DNA of 50,991 bases, from the NCBI GenBank assembly GCA_902776375.1, contig CACYPV010000015.1, positions 439-51,429 of the forward strand. Direction: 5' to 3'. The translations under genes and the position numbers were made by a program. The DNA comes from an uncultured Ruminococcus sp. Lineage in GTDB: Bacteria > Bacillota > Clostridia > Oscillospirales > Acutalibacteraceae. Shown here piece after piece: positions 8,156 through 17,015 of the stretch. Under the pieces are notes generated by a model, which saw nothing but the letters and a program-made list of their open reading frames with translations, was not told where the DNA came from and searched no databases. Position 1 is the first letter of the stretch. Every line of letters begins with the position of its first letter.

Positions 8156-8849
8156 GCAGGACAAGCTCATTCACGCGCTGACCAAGACGAACGGCGTGAT
8201 AAAGGCGTTCGTGCGCGGCGCAAAGAACGTTAAAAGCGGCAAAAGCGCGGCGACTTCGCTGCTCAGCTATTCAATGCTGACCGTTCACCCGGGGCGCGAC
8301 AGCTATTCTATAAGCGACGCGCGCACCTTAAGGGTGTTTTCAAAGCTTAGGCAGGACGTTAAAAAAATGTGCCTCGCGCAGTATTTTTGCGAGCTTGCGC
8401 TGACGATATGCCCGCGTGAAAAAAGCGCGGAAAAGTATCTCAGCCTCATGCTCAACTCGCTGTATCTTTTGAACGAGGACAAGCGCCCTGCCGAGCTTAT
8501 AAAGCCTTGCCTCGAAATGCGGCTTGCGGCTATGTCGGGGTATCTGCCAGACCTGATAATGTGCCGCAGCTGCGGAGTGTACACCGCGCCGTCTATGTGG
8601 TTCTTTCCTCGGACGGGCGCCATCGAGTGCAGCCGCTGCCGCTCCGTTCCGTCGGACGGAGCCATCCTGCTAAGCGAGGCGGCGCTCACCGCCCTGCGGC
8701 ACACCGTTTATGCCGACGACGACAAGCTGTTTTCGTTCGCGCTCTCGGATGAGGGGCTGGGAATGCTCAACCGCGCGAGCGAGGCGTACTTACAATACAG
8801 ATTTGAAAAGGAATTCAAAACGCTGGGATTTTACAAGGCGATATCTTAA
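8106..8849 (+). CDS. recO: DNA repair protein RecO
   Basis: 247 residues. N-terminal OB fold (TEGLIIKEQNIGEQDKLI), helical middle, and a zinc site C153-x2-C156 ... C175-x2-C178. RecO loads RecA with RecR in recombination repair. GGAGG (8095-8099) precedes ATG 8106, inside the YqzL-like frame, so translation is probably coupled. Confidence 0.95.
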   Translation: MKFRTEGLIIKEQNIGEQDKLIHALTKTNGVIKAFVRGAKNVKSGKSAATSLLSYSMLTVHPGRDSYSISDARTLRVFSKLRQDVKKMCLAQYFCELALTICPREKSAEKYLSLMLNSLYLLNEDKRPAELIKPCLEMRLAAMSGYLPDLIMCRSCGVYTAPSMWFFPRTGAIECSRCRSVPSDGAILLSEAALTALRHTVYADDDKLFSFALSDEGLGMLNRASEAYLQYRFEKEFKTLGFYKAIS

Positions 8850-8856
8850 AAATATA

Positions 8857-9090
8857 GTTGAGAGTTAAGAGTTAAGAGTAAAGAGTTGAGTGGCTAGAAG
8901 CTAGATGCTAGAAGCTAGATGCTAGAGGCTAGATGAATCAGCAGAAACGTTGATTGTATTACGTAGGGGCGCACCCATGTGTGCGCCCGCAGAATAATGC
9001 GACGTTTTCGGGCGGACACACGGGTCCGCCCCTACACCAACCCCAAATCCCTACCCACTAATACCTGATACCTGATACCTAATACCTAAC
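8857..9090. repeat. Composite repeat: two heptamer arrays around a GC-rich inverted repeat
   Basis: 8857-8891: five units of GTTRAGA type. 8892-8933: six units NGCTAGA in direct continuation and in the same 7-bp register. 8963-9035: inverted repeat with ~26-bp arms (GTAGGGGCGcACCC... against ...GGGTcCGCCCCTAC) differing at about three positions. 9056-9090: five units ACCTGAT/ACCTAAT. The last unit abuts the mutS2 ribosome site. No gene in this 250-base gap. Confidence 0.9.
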
Positions 9091-9101
9091 AAGGAAAGCA
9101 T

Positions 9102-11465
9102 ATGAACAGACATTACAAAACACTTGAACTTGATAAAATGCTCGACCATTTGGCAGGGCTGACCAATCTGCCTGACGCTAAGGAAATGGCGCTGGCGCTT
9201 GAGCCGCAGACCGACATCGAAAAGGTGCGCCTGCTTTTGCAGCAGACCGACGACGCCGTAGCGCTGAGCGGCAGGTTCGGCGCGCCGTCCTTTGGCGGAG
9301 CTTCAAACTGCGCCGGCATACTTCGCCGAGCCGAGGCGGGCGGCTGCCTTTCGGCGGGCGAGCTTTTGAAGATAGCCTACACCCTGCGGATAATCCGCAC
9401 GGTAAAGGAGTGGCATTCGCGCTGCGCTTCGGTGGAAACCAAGCTCGACGGCTATTTCAGCGGGCTTATCTCAAACAAATACTTAGAGGAAAAAATCACC
9501 TCGGCGATCATCAGCGAGGAGGAGATATCCGACAAGGCGAGCAACACCCTCTCGGATATCCGCCGCAAGATCCGCACCGCTTCCTCAAAGGCGCGCGAGG
9601 TGCTCGACAAGATCGTACACAGCTCAAAATACATAAAATATTTGCAGGATACCATCGTGACCCAGCGCGACGGCAGATACGTCGTGCCCGTCAAAGCCGA
9701 GTGCCGCAACAACGTGCCGGGCTTGGTTCACGACACCTCGTCGAGCGGACAGACGGTGTTCATCGAGCCGATGGGCGTGGTGCAGGCTAACAACGACATC
9801 AAAATGCTGAAAAACAAAGAGGAGGAGGAGATCGAGCGCATCCTCTTTGAGCTCTCCGCCAACGCCGGCGACTTTGCCGACGCTATAATCCGCAGCTATC
9901 AAAGCCTCGCGCAGCTCAACCTTATTTTTGCCAAGGCGGAGCTCGCTTATTCCATGCGCGCCACCATGCCCAAAATCAACGACAGGGGCGTTATCGACCT
10001 AAGGCAGGCGCGCCATCCGCTCATACCCAAGGACGCGGTGGTGCCTATCGACGTCCACTTGGGAAAGGACTTTGACACGCTCGTGATAACGGGACCCAAC
10101 ACGGGCGGCAAGACCGTTTCGCTCAAAACCTTGGGGCTGCTCACGCTTATGGCTATGTGCGGTCTGCTCGTGCCCTGCGCCGACAACAGCGAGCTGAGCA
10201 TTTTCCGCCGCGTGCTGGTCGATATCGGCGACGAGCAGAGCATCGAGCAGAGCCTGTCCACCTTCTCGGCTCACATGACCAACATCATTCAGATAATCAA
10301 GCTTGCAAACGCGGGCTCGCTCTGCCTTATTGACGAGCTCGGCGCGGGCACCGACCCCGTAGAGGGCGCGGCGCTTGCGATAGCCATTCTTGAAAAGCTG
10401 CGCGAAAAGCGCGCGAAGATAGCTTCTACCACCCACTACGCCGAGCTTAAGGAGTTCGCTCTGCGCACCGAGGGCGTTGAAAACGGAAGCTGCGAGTTCG
10501 ACGTCGCCACCCTAAAGCCGACCTATCGTCTGCTCATCGGCGTGCCGGGCAAGAGCAACGCCTTTGCTATCTCAAAGCGGCTGGGGCTTGACTCCGACGT
10601 AGTTGAGCGCGCTCAGACCCTTGTCAGCAGCGAGAGCCGCCAGTTTGAGGACGTTGTTGAAAAGCTTGAAAAGCAGCGGCAAAGCCTTGAAAAGCAGGTG
10701 GAGAACGCCAACCGACTGACCGCTAAGGCGAACACCGAAAAGCAGAAGGCTGAAAACGAGCTAAAACGCGCCAAAGCCGACGCCGAGCGCGAGATAGAAC
10801 GCGCGCGCGAGGAGGCGCAGCGCATAATCTCCCGCACCAGAGCGCAGGCAGACGCGCTTGTTGAAGAGATCGAAAAGGCGCGAAAGGAAAAGGAGCTTTC
10901 CGCCGACACGCGCTCAAAGCTCAGGCGCGAAATAAACACCATGGAGGCTTACGCCGACCCCGTAAAGCTGAAAAACACACCCGACGAGGAATACAAGCTG
11001 CCGCGTCCGCTCAAGGTCGGCGACGAGGTGCTCATATTTGACATTGACAAAAACGCGACGGTGCTCGCCCCGCCCAACAAGGACGGCAAGGTGCTGGTGC
11101 AGGCGGGCATAATAAAGACCCGCGTCGATATAAAAAATCTGCGTTTGCTCAAATCAAAGCTCAAACCCAACGTGCCTAAATTTGCAAGCACACGCAACGT
11201 TCCCAGCCGCATGGACGTGCGCCCCGAAACCGAGGTCGACGTGCGCGGACAAACGGCGATAGACGCGATAAACATCGTTGACAAGGCTATCGACAACGCG
11301 ATCTTGTCGGGCGTTGGCAAGCTGACCATAATCCACGGCAAGGGCACGGGCGTGCTGCGCCGCGAGATCAATCAGCACCTGCGGCGCCACAAGGCGATAA
11401 AATCTCAGCGCCTGGGAACCTTCGGCGAGGGCGAGGACGGCGTGACGATAGTTGAACTGAAATAA
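9102..11465 (+). CDS. mutS2: Endonuclease MutS2
   Basis: 787 residues. MutS core and ATPase without the mismatch-reading domain, Walker A G331PNTGGKT, a long Lys/Glu/Arg/Ala coiled coil (about 515-625), and a C-terminal Smr nuclease domain (about 707-787: VDVRGQTAIDAINIVD, HGKGTGVLR). MutS2 suppresses recombination and, in Bacillus, acts on collided ribosomes. AAGGAAAG before ATG 9102. It is followed 28 bases later by rimM, so it may sit in a translation-linked unit here. Confidence 0.96.
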   Translation: MNRHYKTLELDKMLDHLAGLTNLPDAKEMALALEPQTDIEKVRLLLQQTDDAVALSGRFGAPSFGGASNCAGILRRAEAGGCLSAGELLKIAYTLRIIRTVKEWHSRCASVETKLDGYFSGLISNKYLEEKITSAIISEEEISDKASNTLSDIRRKIRTASSKAREVLDKIVHSSKYIKYLQDTIVTQRDGRYVVPVKAECRNNVPGLVHDTSSSGQTVFIEPMGVVQANNDIKMLKNKEEEEIERILFELSANAGDFADAIIRSYQSLAQLNLIFAKAELAYSMRATMPKINDRGVIDLRQARHPLIPKDAVVPIDVHLGKDFDTLVITGPNTGGKTVSLKTLGLLTLMAMCGLLVPCADNSELSIFRRVLVDIGDEQSIEQSLSTFSAHMTNIIQIIKLANAGSLCLIDELGAGTDPVEGAALAIAILEKLREKRAKIASTTHYAELKEFALRTEGVENGSCEFDVATLKPTYRLLIGVPGKSNAFAISKRLGLDSDVVERAQTLVSSESRQFEDVVEKLEKQRQSLEKQVENANRLTAKANTEKQKAENELKRAKADAEREIERAREEAQRIISRTRAQADALVEEIEKARKEKELSADTRSKLRREINTMEAYADPVKLKNTPDEEYKLPRPLKVGDEVLIFDIDKNATVLAPPNKDGKVLVQAGIIKTRVDIKNLRLLKSKLKPNVPKFASTRNVPSRMDVRPETEVDVRGQTAIDAINIVDKAIDNAILSGVGKLTIIHGKGTGVLRREINQHLRRHKAIKSQRLGTFGEGEDGVTIVELK

Positions 11466-11493
11466 CGATTCGTAAAGACAAGGAAACGGTACC

Positions 11494-12006
11494 ATGAAAA
11501 AACAATTCTTAGACAGCGGAAAAATAGTGGGAACTCACGGCATAAAGGGCGAAGTGCGCATAGAGCCGTGGGCGGATTCTCCGGAATTTTTGTGCGCTTT
11601 CAAAAAGCTGTATCTCGACGAGCGCGGCGAAACAGCGATAAAGGTAAAATCCCGTCCGCACAAGAACATCACCCTCTGCAAGATCGAGGGCATAGATACT
11701 ATAGAAGCCGCCGAGCGTCTGCGCGGAAAGATAGTTTACATCGACCGTGACGACATAAAGCTCGACGAGGGCGTGCACTTCGTTCAGGACTTGATCGGGC
11801 TTGAGGTGCGCGACTTTGAAACGGACGAGGTTTACGGCACCCTCACCGACGTATTGCGCACCGGCGCAAACGACGTTTACGAGATAACGCGCGACGGCAA
11901 AAAGTACCTCGCGCCCGTCATCGACGAGGTGGTGCGCGAGATAAACACCGAAAAGGGCTATGTGCTGATAACCCCGATGAAAGGAATTTTTGACGATGCG
12001 GATTGA
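11494..12006 (+). CDS. rimM: 16S rRNA processing protein RimM
   Basis: 170 residues. N-terminal RimM beta barrel (GKIVGTHGIKGEVRIEPW) and C-terminal PRC-barrel (IGLEVRDFETDEVYGTLTDVLRTGANDVYEI). Assists 30S head assembly with S19. Overlaps trmD by 11 bases. The usual upstream partners rpsP and the KH-domain gene are absent; mutS2 stands in their place. Confidence 0.95.
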   Translation: MKKQFLDSGKIVGTHGIKGEVRIEPWADSPEFLCAFKKLYLDERGETAIKVKSRPHKNITLCKIEGIDTIEAAERLRGKIVYIDRDDIKLDEGVHFVQDLIGLEVRDFETDEVYGTLTDVLRTGANDVYEITRDGKKYLAPVIDEVVREINTEKGYVLITPMKGIFDDAD

Positions 12007-12673
12007 TATCATCACTCTTTTTCCCGATATGTTCGCGCCCGTGCTGGGCGACAGCATAATCGGCAGGGCGCAGAAGAGCGGAGCGGTGGAGATACACACC
12101 CACCAATTGCGCGACTACGCCTTTGACAAGCACCGCAGGGTCGACGACAGTCCCTACGGCGGCGGCATGGGTATGCTGATGAAGGCGGAGCCCATAGCCC
12201 TCTGCTTTGAGGCTATTTGCGGACAAACCGGAAAGCGTCCGCATTTTGTGTACATGTCGCCGCAGGGCAAAACGCTTGATCAGTCGCGGCTTAAGGAGCT
12301 TGCCGAGCTTGAAAATATCTGCGTGCTCTGCGGTCACTACGAGGGCGTAGACCAGCGGCTGCTCGACAGCTTTATAGATGAGGAGATATCCATAGGCGAC
12401 TACGTGCTGACCGGCGGCGAGATACCCGCGATGGTGTTTACCGACGCGCTGTGCCGCATGGTTCCGGGCGTGCTGACCAACAACGAATGTTTTACCGAGG
12501 AAAGCCATTTCAACGGGCTTTTGGAATATCCGCAGTACACAAAGCCTGCCGAGTGGCGCGGCGTCGAGGTGCCGGAGGTGCTGCTTAGCGGAAACCACCA
12601 ATTGATAGATAAATGGCGGCGCGAAAAGGCGTTGGAAGTCACTCGGGAAAAGCGGCCTGATTTACTTGAATAG
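11996..12673 (+). CDS. trmD: tRNA (guanine-N1)-methyltransferase
   Basis: 225 residues from ATG 11996; a TTG at 11990 is possible but less likely. TrmD makes m1G37 with S-adenosylmethionine and prevents frameshifting. The trefoil-knot signature GDYVLTGGEIPAMV, the entry DSPYGGGMGMLMK and the catalytic-side HYEGVDQR are intact. Overlaps rimM, which is the family arrangement; rplS, normally next, is not here. Confidence 0.97.
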   Translation: MRIDIITLFPDMFAPVLGDSIIGRAQKSGAVEIHTHQLRDYAFDKHRRVDDSPYGGGMGMLMKAEPIALCFEAICGQTGKRPHFVYMSPQGKTLDQSRLKELAELENICVLCGHYEGVDQRLLDSFIDEEISIGDYVLTGGEIPAMVFTDALCRMVPGVLTNNECFTEESHFNGLLEYPQYTKPAEWRGVEVPEVLLSGNHQLIDKWRREKALEVTREKRPDLLE

Positions 12674-12682
12674 GCAAAAATG

Positions 12683-12698
12683 TCGCAAAATTTTGCGA
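12683..12698. promoter_or_regulatory. 16-bp perfect palindrome TCGCAAAATTTTGCGA
   Basis: TCGCAAAA joined directly to TTTTGCGA, ten bases past the trmD stop. No T run follows, so it is not a normal terminator; it could be a protein site. It lies about 110 bp upstream of the ptsH promoter. Confidence 0.6.
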
Positions 12699-12808
12699 TA
12701 TATTAAGCCGAAAACATGTAAAACGACATAATTCATTGTAAAATTGCACAATAAACAGGGTCAAAATTCTACGTCCTGTGAAACTTCAAACGAAAATAAA
12801 TTAGCGTA

Positions 12809-12837
12809 TTGACCTTGGACACAAAAATGATTATAAT
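12809..12837 (+). promoter_or_regulatory. Strong sigma-A promoter of ptsH
   Basis: TTGACC at 12809-12814, 17-bp spacer, TATAAT at 12832-12837. Predicts a leader of about 60 bases. No catabolite-response element was recognised. Confidence 0.85.
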
Positions 12838-12903
12838 GTTAAAGAGGTTAAACCAAATACAACTTATCAATAATATCTATGATTAGAGAAGAGGGTATTA
12901 CAA

Positions 12904-13167
12904 ATGTATGTTAAGGAAGTATTAGTTCAGAACAAAGCAGGTCTCCACGCACGTCCCGCAACTTTCTTCATCCAGAAGGCTAATGAGTACAAGGCTACTA
13001 TTTGGGTAGAGAAGGAAGAGCGCAGAGTTAACGCTAAAAGCCTTTTAGGTGTGCTGTCCCTCGGAATCATCGGAGGCACCACTATTAAGATCATCGCTGA
13101 CGGCGCAGACGAAACCGACGCTGTTGAAGGTCTTGCTGCTTTGGTAGAGTCCGGCTTTGCCGAGTAA
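12904..13167 (+). CDS. ptsH: Phosphocarrier protein HPr
   Basis: 87 residues. H15 in GLHARPA is the PEP-dependent phosphorylation site and S46 in the AKSLLGVLSLG block is the HPr-kinase site, so it is HPr rather than Crh, which lacks the histidine. It passes phosphate to sugar PTS enzymes and can signal catabolite repression. Monocistronic, with its own strong promoter and terminator; no ptsI beside it. Codons look like those of a highly expressed gene. Confidence 0.93.
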   Translation: MYVKEVLVQNKAGLHARPATFFIQKANEYKATIWVEKEERRVNAKSLLGVLSLGIIGGTTIKIIADGADETDAVEGLAALVESGFAE

Positions 13168-13188
13168 TATTTTTTCTTAGGAAAATAG

Positions 13189-13216
13189 GGGCGGAGTAAT
13201 TCCGCCCTTTTTATTT
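13189..13216 (+). terminator. Terminator of ptsH
   Basis: GGGCGGA (13189-13195) pairs with TCCGCCC (13201-13207), then TTTTTATTTT. Confidence 0.9.
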
Positions 13217-13222
13217 TAAATG

Positions 13223-13383
13223 GACAATTGACAATGGACAATCTACAGTGAAGGCCCGTAGCCGGGCGGCAACCCTTTTGTCGCTCCGCGACATTTCCCC
13301 TGTCAGGGGAATTTCACTTCGCTCCGAGTATAAATCGGGTGCGGGTGCCCCGCCCTCAATTGTCAACTTTCAACTTTCAACTT
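13223..13383. repeat. Composite repeat: heptamer ends around a multi-hairpin core
   Basis: Left end GACAATT, GACAATG, GACAATC (13223-13243); right end TCAATTG then TCAACTT x3 (13356-13383), partly complementary. The core holds several perfect small hairpins: GCCCG/CGGGC, GTCG/CGAC, TTCCCC/GGGGAA, GGGTG...CGCCC. The right end abuts the uvrC ribosome site. Confidence 0.85.
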
Positions 13384-13401
13384 TACAAAGGTGGTGACGG
13401 T

Positions 13402-15237
13402 ATGAATCCTAAAATGAGCGAGCTCAGAAAAAAGGCGATGGCGCTGCCGTTGCTTCCGGGCGTTTATATAATGCACGGCAAGGACGGCGGCATTATTTAC
13501 ATCGGCAAGGCGAAGGCGCTTAAAAACCGCGTAAGCCAGTATTTCGGCTCGCAGAACAACCACCCCGAAAAGGTGCGACGCATGGTCGATAACGTCGACG
13601 ACTTTGAGTACATCATCACCGACAGCGAGTTCGAGGCGCTTATCCTCGAATGCAGCCTTATAAAGCAGCACACGCCCAAGTACAACATCCTGCTAAAGGA
13701 CGACAAGGGCTACAGCTATATCCGCGTGGGCGAGGGCGACTGGGGCAAGCTCAGCTACGTCCTGCAAAAGGCGGACGACGGCGCGACCTACATCGGTCCG
13801 TATAAGAGCAGCTACTACGTAAAAAGCGCGGTAGAGGAAGCGAATAAAATATTCATGCTGCCCACCTGCAACCGCCAGTTCCCGCGCGATTTCCGCAAGG
13901 GCAGACCGTGCCTTAACTACCACATTAGGCAGTGCATGGCTCCCTGCACGGGCAGGGTGAAGCTAAAGGATTACCGCGAAAGCCTTGAACAGGCGCTCGA
14001 TTTTTTAAAGGGCGGCTCGTCAAATTCCGTAAAGCAGCTCACCGCGCAGATGGAAGAAGCCGCCGAGAACCTTGAATTCGAACGCGCGGCGCGTATTCGC
14101 GACAAAATAGCCGCGGTAAAGCGCATGGGCGACAAGCAGAAGGTAGTGCTCAGCAAGGTGCTGGACGAGGACGTTATCGCCTCGTTTTCAAACGACGGCA
14201 AAACCTGTTTTCAGGTGTTCCGCTTTGAGGGCGGCAGGCTGTTCGACCGCGAAAGCTTTATTTTCGACAGCGGCGACAGCGAGAGCGACACGGAGGAATT
14301 CCTCATCAGCTACTACACCCTGCGCACCGAAATACCGAAAAACATCGCCCTCCACAGCGGCTTTGACGGCATGGAGGACGTTCAGCGCTGGCTGAGTGAA
14401 AAGCGCGGAAGCAAGGTGAACCTCACCGTCCCGCAGCGCGGCGAGCAGGCGCAGCTTTGCGCCATGTGCCGCTCCAACGCCGCCGAGGCGCTCGCACAGC
14501 AAAAGGGCGCTACGGCGCGCGAATACAACGTGCTGGAGGAGCTCAGGCAGACGCTCGGGCTTGAAAAGCTGCCCGAATACATCGAGTGCTACGACATCTC
14601 GAACTTAGCCGGCACCGAAAACGTCGCGGGTATGGTGGTCTACAAAAACGGAAAGCCGCTCAAAAGCGCGTATAAAAAATTCAAGATCAAGGGCTTTGAG
14701 GGTCAGGACGACTACGCTTCGATGGCTGAAACGCTGCAGCGGCGTTTTGAGGAGTATTACAATGCCGAAAAAGCCGGCGAGGGCTTTGGTAAGCTGCCCG
14801 ACCTGATCTTGCTCGACGGCGGCAGCGGACAGGTGTCTGCCGTGCGCGAGGTCTTTGAAAAAATGGATATCGACGTGCCGCTTTTCGGACTTGTCAAGGA
14901 CGACAAGCACCGCACGCGCGCGGTCACGGGCGAGGGCGGCGAGATAGCGCTTAATTCCAAGCGTCAGCTTTTCGCCTTCCTCAGCAAAATGCAGGACGAG
15001 GTGCACCGCTTCGCCATAGGCTACCACCACACCCGCCGCAAAAACGCCGTTTTCCGCAGCTCGCTTACGCAGATAGAGGGCGTGGGCGAGGTAAGGGCGA
15101 AGGCTCTGCTGAAATATTTTCGCACTATAGACAATATTTCCAAGGCTGATCTGGAGGAGCTTGAGGCGGCGCCCAAGATGACGCGCGACAGCGCATTGGC
15201 GGTTTACCGCTATTTTCGGTCGGAAAAAGAAAATTGA
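13402..15237 (+). CDS. uvrC: Excinuclease ABC subunit C
   Basis: 611 residues from ATG 13402 (AAGGTGG upstream); a longer frame to 13339 is only repeat sequence. UvrC makes both incisions in nucleotide excision repair. GIY-YIG nuclease at the N-terminus (PGVYIMHGKDGGIIYIGKAK), UVR domain near 210-245, RNase-H-like second nuclease (ECYDISNLAGTENVAGMVV, ILLDGGSGQ), tandem HhH at the end (IEGVGEVRAKALLKYF). Full length. Confidence 0.97.
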   Translation: MNPKMSELRKKAMALPLLPGVYIMHGKDGGIIYIGKAKALKNRVSQYFGSQNNHPEKVRRMVDNVDDFEYIITDSEFEALILECSLIKQHTPKYNILLKDDKGYSYIRVGEGDWGKLSYVLQKADDGATYIGPYKSSYYVKSAVEEANKIFMLPTCNRQFPRDFRKGRPCLNYHIRQCMAPCTGRVKLKDYRESLEQALDFLKGGSSNSVKQLTAQMEEAAENLEFERAARIRDKIAAVKRMGDKQKVVLSKVLDEDVIASFSNDGKTCFQVFRFEGGRLFDRESFIFDSGDSESDTEEFLISYYTLRTEIPKNIALHSGFDGMEDVQRWLSEKRGSKVNLTVPQRGEQAQLCAMCRSNAAEALAQQKGATAREYNVLEELRQTLGLEKLPEYIECYDISNLAGTENVAGMVVYKNGKPLKSAYKKFKIKGFEGQDDYASMAETLQRRFEEYYNAEKAGEGFGKLPDLILLDGGSGQVSAVREVFEKMDIDVPLFGLVKDDKHRTRAVTGEGGEIALNSKRQLFAFLSKMQDEVHRFAIGYHHTRRKNAVFRSSLTQIEGVGEVRAKALLKYFRTIDNISKADLEELEAAPKMTRDSALAVYRYFRSEKEN

Positions 15238-15295
15238 AATAATTAAACGGATGTAATTATTAAAAAATTTATGTAATTTTTTGAATAAAATAATC

Positions 15296-15324
15296 TTGTA
15301 ATATCATGAGTGTTATGATATAAT
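15296..15324 (+). promoter_or_regulatory. Promoter of rsmD-coaD
   Basis: TTGTAA at 15296-15301, 17-bp spacer, extended -10 TGATATAAT ending at 15324. Confidence 0.75.
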
Positions 15325-15346
15325 CATTCTGTTAGTGAGGTTTTTT

Positions 15347-15895
15347 ATGCGAGTGATAACAGGAACGGCGCGCGGCAGACGTCTTGAGACCCTACAGGGC
15401 GAGGACGTAAGACCGACCGCCGACAGAATAAAGGAAGCTGTTTTTTCAATAATACAGTTTCAAATCGAGGGGCGCGTGTTTCTCGACCTGTTCGCAGGCT
15501 CGGGACAAATGGGCATCGAGGCTTTAAGCCGAGGAGCAAAGGAAGCGTACTTTGTTGACAGCGCGAAAAAGTCTGTTGAAATAGTAAAGCGCAATTTGAG
15601 CACGACCAAGCTCGAGCAGAACGCCAAGGTGCTTCAGACTGATTTCCGCAGCTTTCTGTCAATGAGCTCCGCAGCCTTTGACATTGCCTTCCTCGACCCG
15701 CCCTATGGTATGGGTGCCTTGCAGGAGGCGCTTGCCGCGCTGCCGCAGCATATGAAGGACACGGGCGTTATCATAGCCGAAAACCCCGTTAACGAAGAAG
15801 TATTGCCGCAATACGGCGATTTTGTGCTTGACAGACAGTATCGCTATGGTAAAATAAAAATAACTACATTCAGACACAAGGACTTTTTGACATGA
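15347..15895 (+). CDS. rsmD: 16S rRNA m2G966 methyltransferase RsmD
   Basis: 182 residues from ATG 15347, six bases past GTGAGG; a GTG at 15335 overlaps that site. SAM-binding DLFAGSGQMGIEALSRGA and catalytic DPPYG are present. Overlaps coaD by ATGA, the usual pairing. Confidence 0.95.
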   Translation: MRVITGTARGRRLETLQGEDVRPTADRIKEAVFSIIQFQIEGRVFLDLFAGSGQMGIEALSRGAKEAYFVDSAKKSVEIVKRNLSTTKLEQNAKVLQTDFRSFLSMSSAAFDIAFLDPPYGMGALQEALAALPQHMKDTGVIIAENPVNEEVLPQYGDFVLDRQYRYGKIKITTFRHKDFLT

Positions 15896-16374
15896 ACAAA
15901 ACGGTTATCTGTCCGGGCAGCTTTGACCCGGTCACCCTCGGACATCTCGACATCATAACCCGCGCCTCGGGAATGTTCGACAAGGTGATCGTCGCGGTGC
16001 TTGTCAATTCGGGCAAAACGCCCACCTTCACCACCGAGGAGCGCATACAGCTCTTGAACGACGCGGTGAGCGGGCTTCCGAACGTTGAGATAGTGAGCTT
16101 TAAGGGCTTGCTGGCGGAGTATTGCAAACAAAGCGGCATAGACACGATCGTTAAGGGGCTGCGCGCGGTCTCCGACTTTGAGTATGAGTTTCAGATGGCT
16201 ATAGCCAACAAAAAGCTCAACCCGAACCTTGAAACGATCTTTCTGACCGCCGATTCCGATTCGACCTTCCTCAGCTCCAGCATGGTGCGCGAGATAGGCT
16301 CGATGGGCGGCGACATAAGCAATTTCGTTCCTGCCTGCGTTCACGACAGGATCGTTAGTAAGTTAAGGAAATAA
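15892..16374 (+). CDS. coaD: Phosphopantetheine adenylyltransferase
   Basis: 160 residues. Makes dephospho-CoA from ATP and 4'-phosphopantetheine. Nucleotidyltransferase motif GSFDPVTLGHLDII near residue 9 and the SSSMVREI motif near 129. Coupled to rsmD by a 4-base overlap. Confidence 0.97.
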   Translation: MNKTVICPGSFDPVTLGHLDIITRASGMFDKVIVAVLVNSGKTPTFTTEERIQLLNDAVSGLPNVEIVSFKGLLAEYCKQSGIDTIVKGLRAVSDFEYEFQMAIANKKLNPNLETIFLTADSDSTFLSSSMVREIGSMGGDISNFVPACVHDRIVSKLRK

Positions 16375-16434
16375 CTCCTCATAAACAGGGGATTTCAAAA
16401 TAATAAGGAAATTAATTACAGGAGTGGATAAAAC

Positions 16435-16899
16435 ATGAAAGTTGACGATTTGATTCTCCAGCTTCAGGACTTAGTAAACGACGCAAAATCAATGCCTTTC
16501 TCAGGCGGCAAGGTGCTTGTAAACAGCGAAGAGGTCTATGATATCATCGACCAGATCCAAGAGGCAATGCCCGCCGAGGTAAGACAGGCTAAGCATATCG
16601 TAGCCGACAGAAAGCAGATACTTGCCGAGGCTAACCGCGAGAGCGAGAATATCATTCGCGCCGCGGAGGAACGCAAAAAGGTAATGCTCAACCAGAGCGA
16701 GATCGTAAGAGAGGCTCAGGCTAAGGCGAGAGAGATCGTTGAGGACGCAAAGCATAAATCGGCGGAGATCCGCAAGGCTACCAACGTTTATGTCGACAGC
16801 GTAATGAAGAAGGCTGAGGAAAGCCTCAGCGGTCAGCTCGGCGAAATCAAAAAGACCAGAGCGAATATCCTTAATTCCCAGAAGAACAAAAAGGACTAA
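16435..16899 (+). CDS. Conserved coiled-coil protein after coaD
   Basis: 154 residues, almost wholly helical and charged from residue 50 on (ILAEANRESENIIRAAEERKK...). Often annotated as an ATPase or ATP-synthase b-like protein in clostridia, but no nucleotide-binding motif is visible, so that label is not supported. The regular placement after coaD suggests a conserved structural role. AGGAGTGG before ATG 16435; a terminator follows. Confidence 0.7.
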   Translation: MKVDDLILQLQDLVNDAKSMPFSGGKVLVNSEEVYDIIDQIQEAMPAEVRQAKHIVADRKQILAEANRESENIIRAAEERKKVMLNQSEIVREAQAKAREIVEDAKHKSAEIRKATNVYVDSVMKKAEESLSGQLGEIKKTRANILNSQKNKKD

Positions 16900-16911
16900 A
16901 ATACGTTAATA

Positions 16912-16940
16912 AAAGGGCTGACGGGCGTCGGCTCTTTTTT
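16912..16940 (+). terminator. Terminator after the coiled-coil gene
   Basis: GGGCTGACG pairs with CGTCGGCTC (two G-T pairs), then TTTTTTG. Confidence 0.8.
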
Positions 16941-16987
16941 GTTGCGCTCGTTTGGGCGCAGGTCGGTCAAGCCGCAAAAAATAAGGC

Positions 16988-17015
16988 TTGCAAAATCTAT
17001 AAAATACTGTATAAT
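16988..17015 (+). promoter_or_regulatory. Promoter of proS
   Basis: TTGCAA at 16988-16993, 16-bp spacer, TATAAT at 17010-17015. The -10 lies inside the left arm of the inverted repeat described next. Confidence 0.75.
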
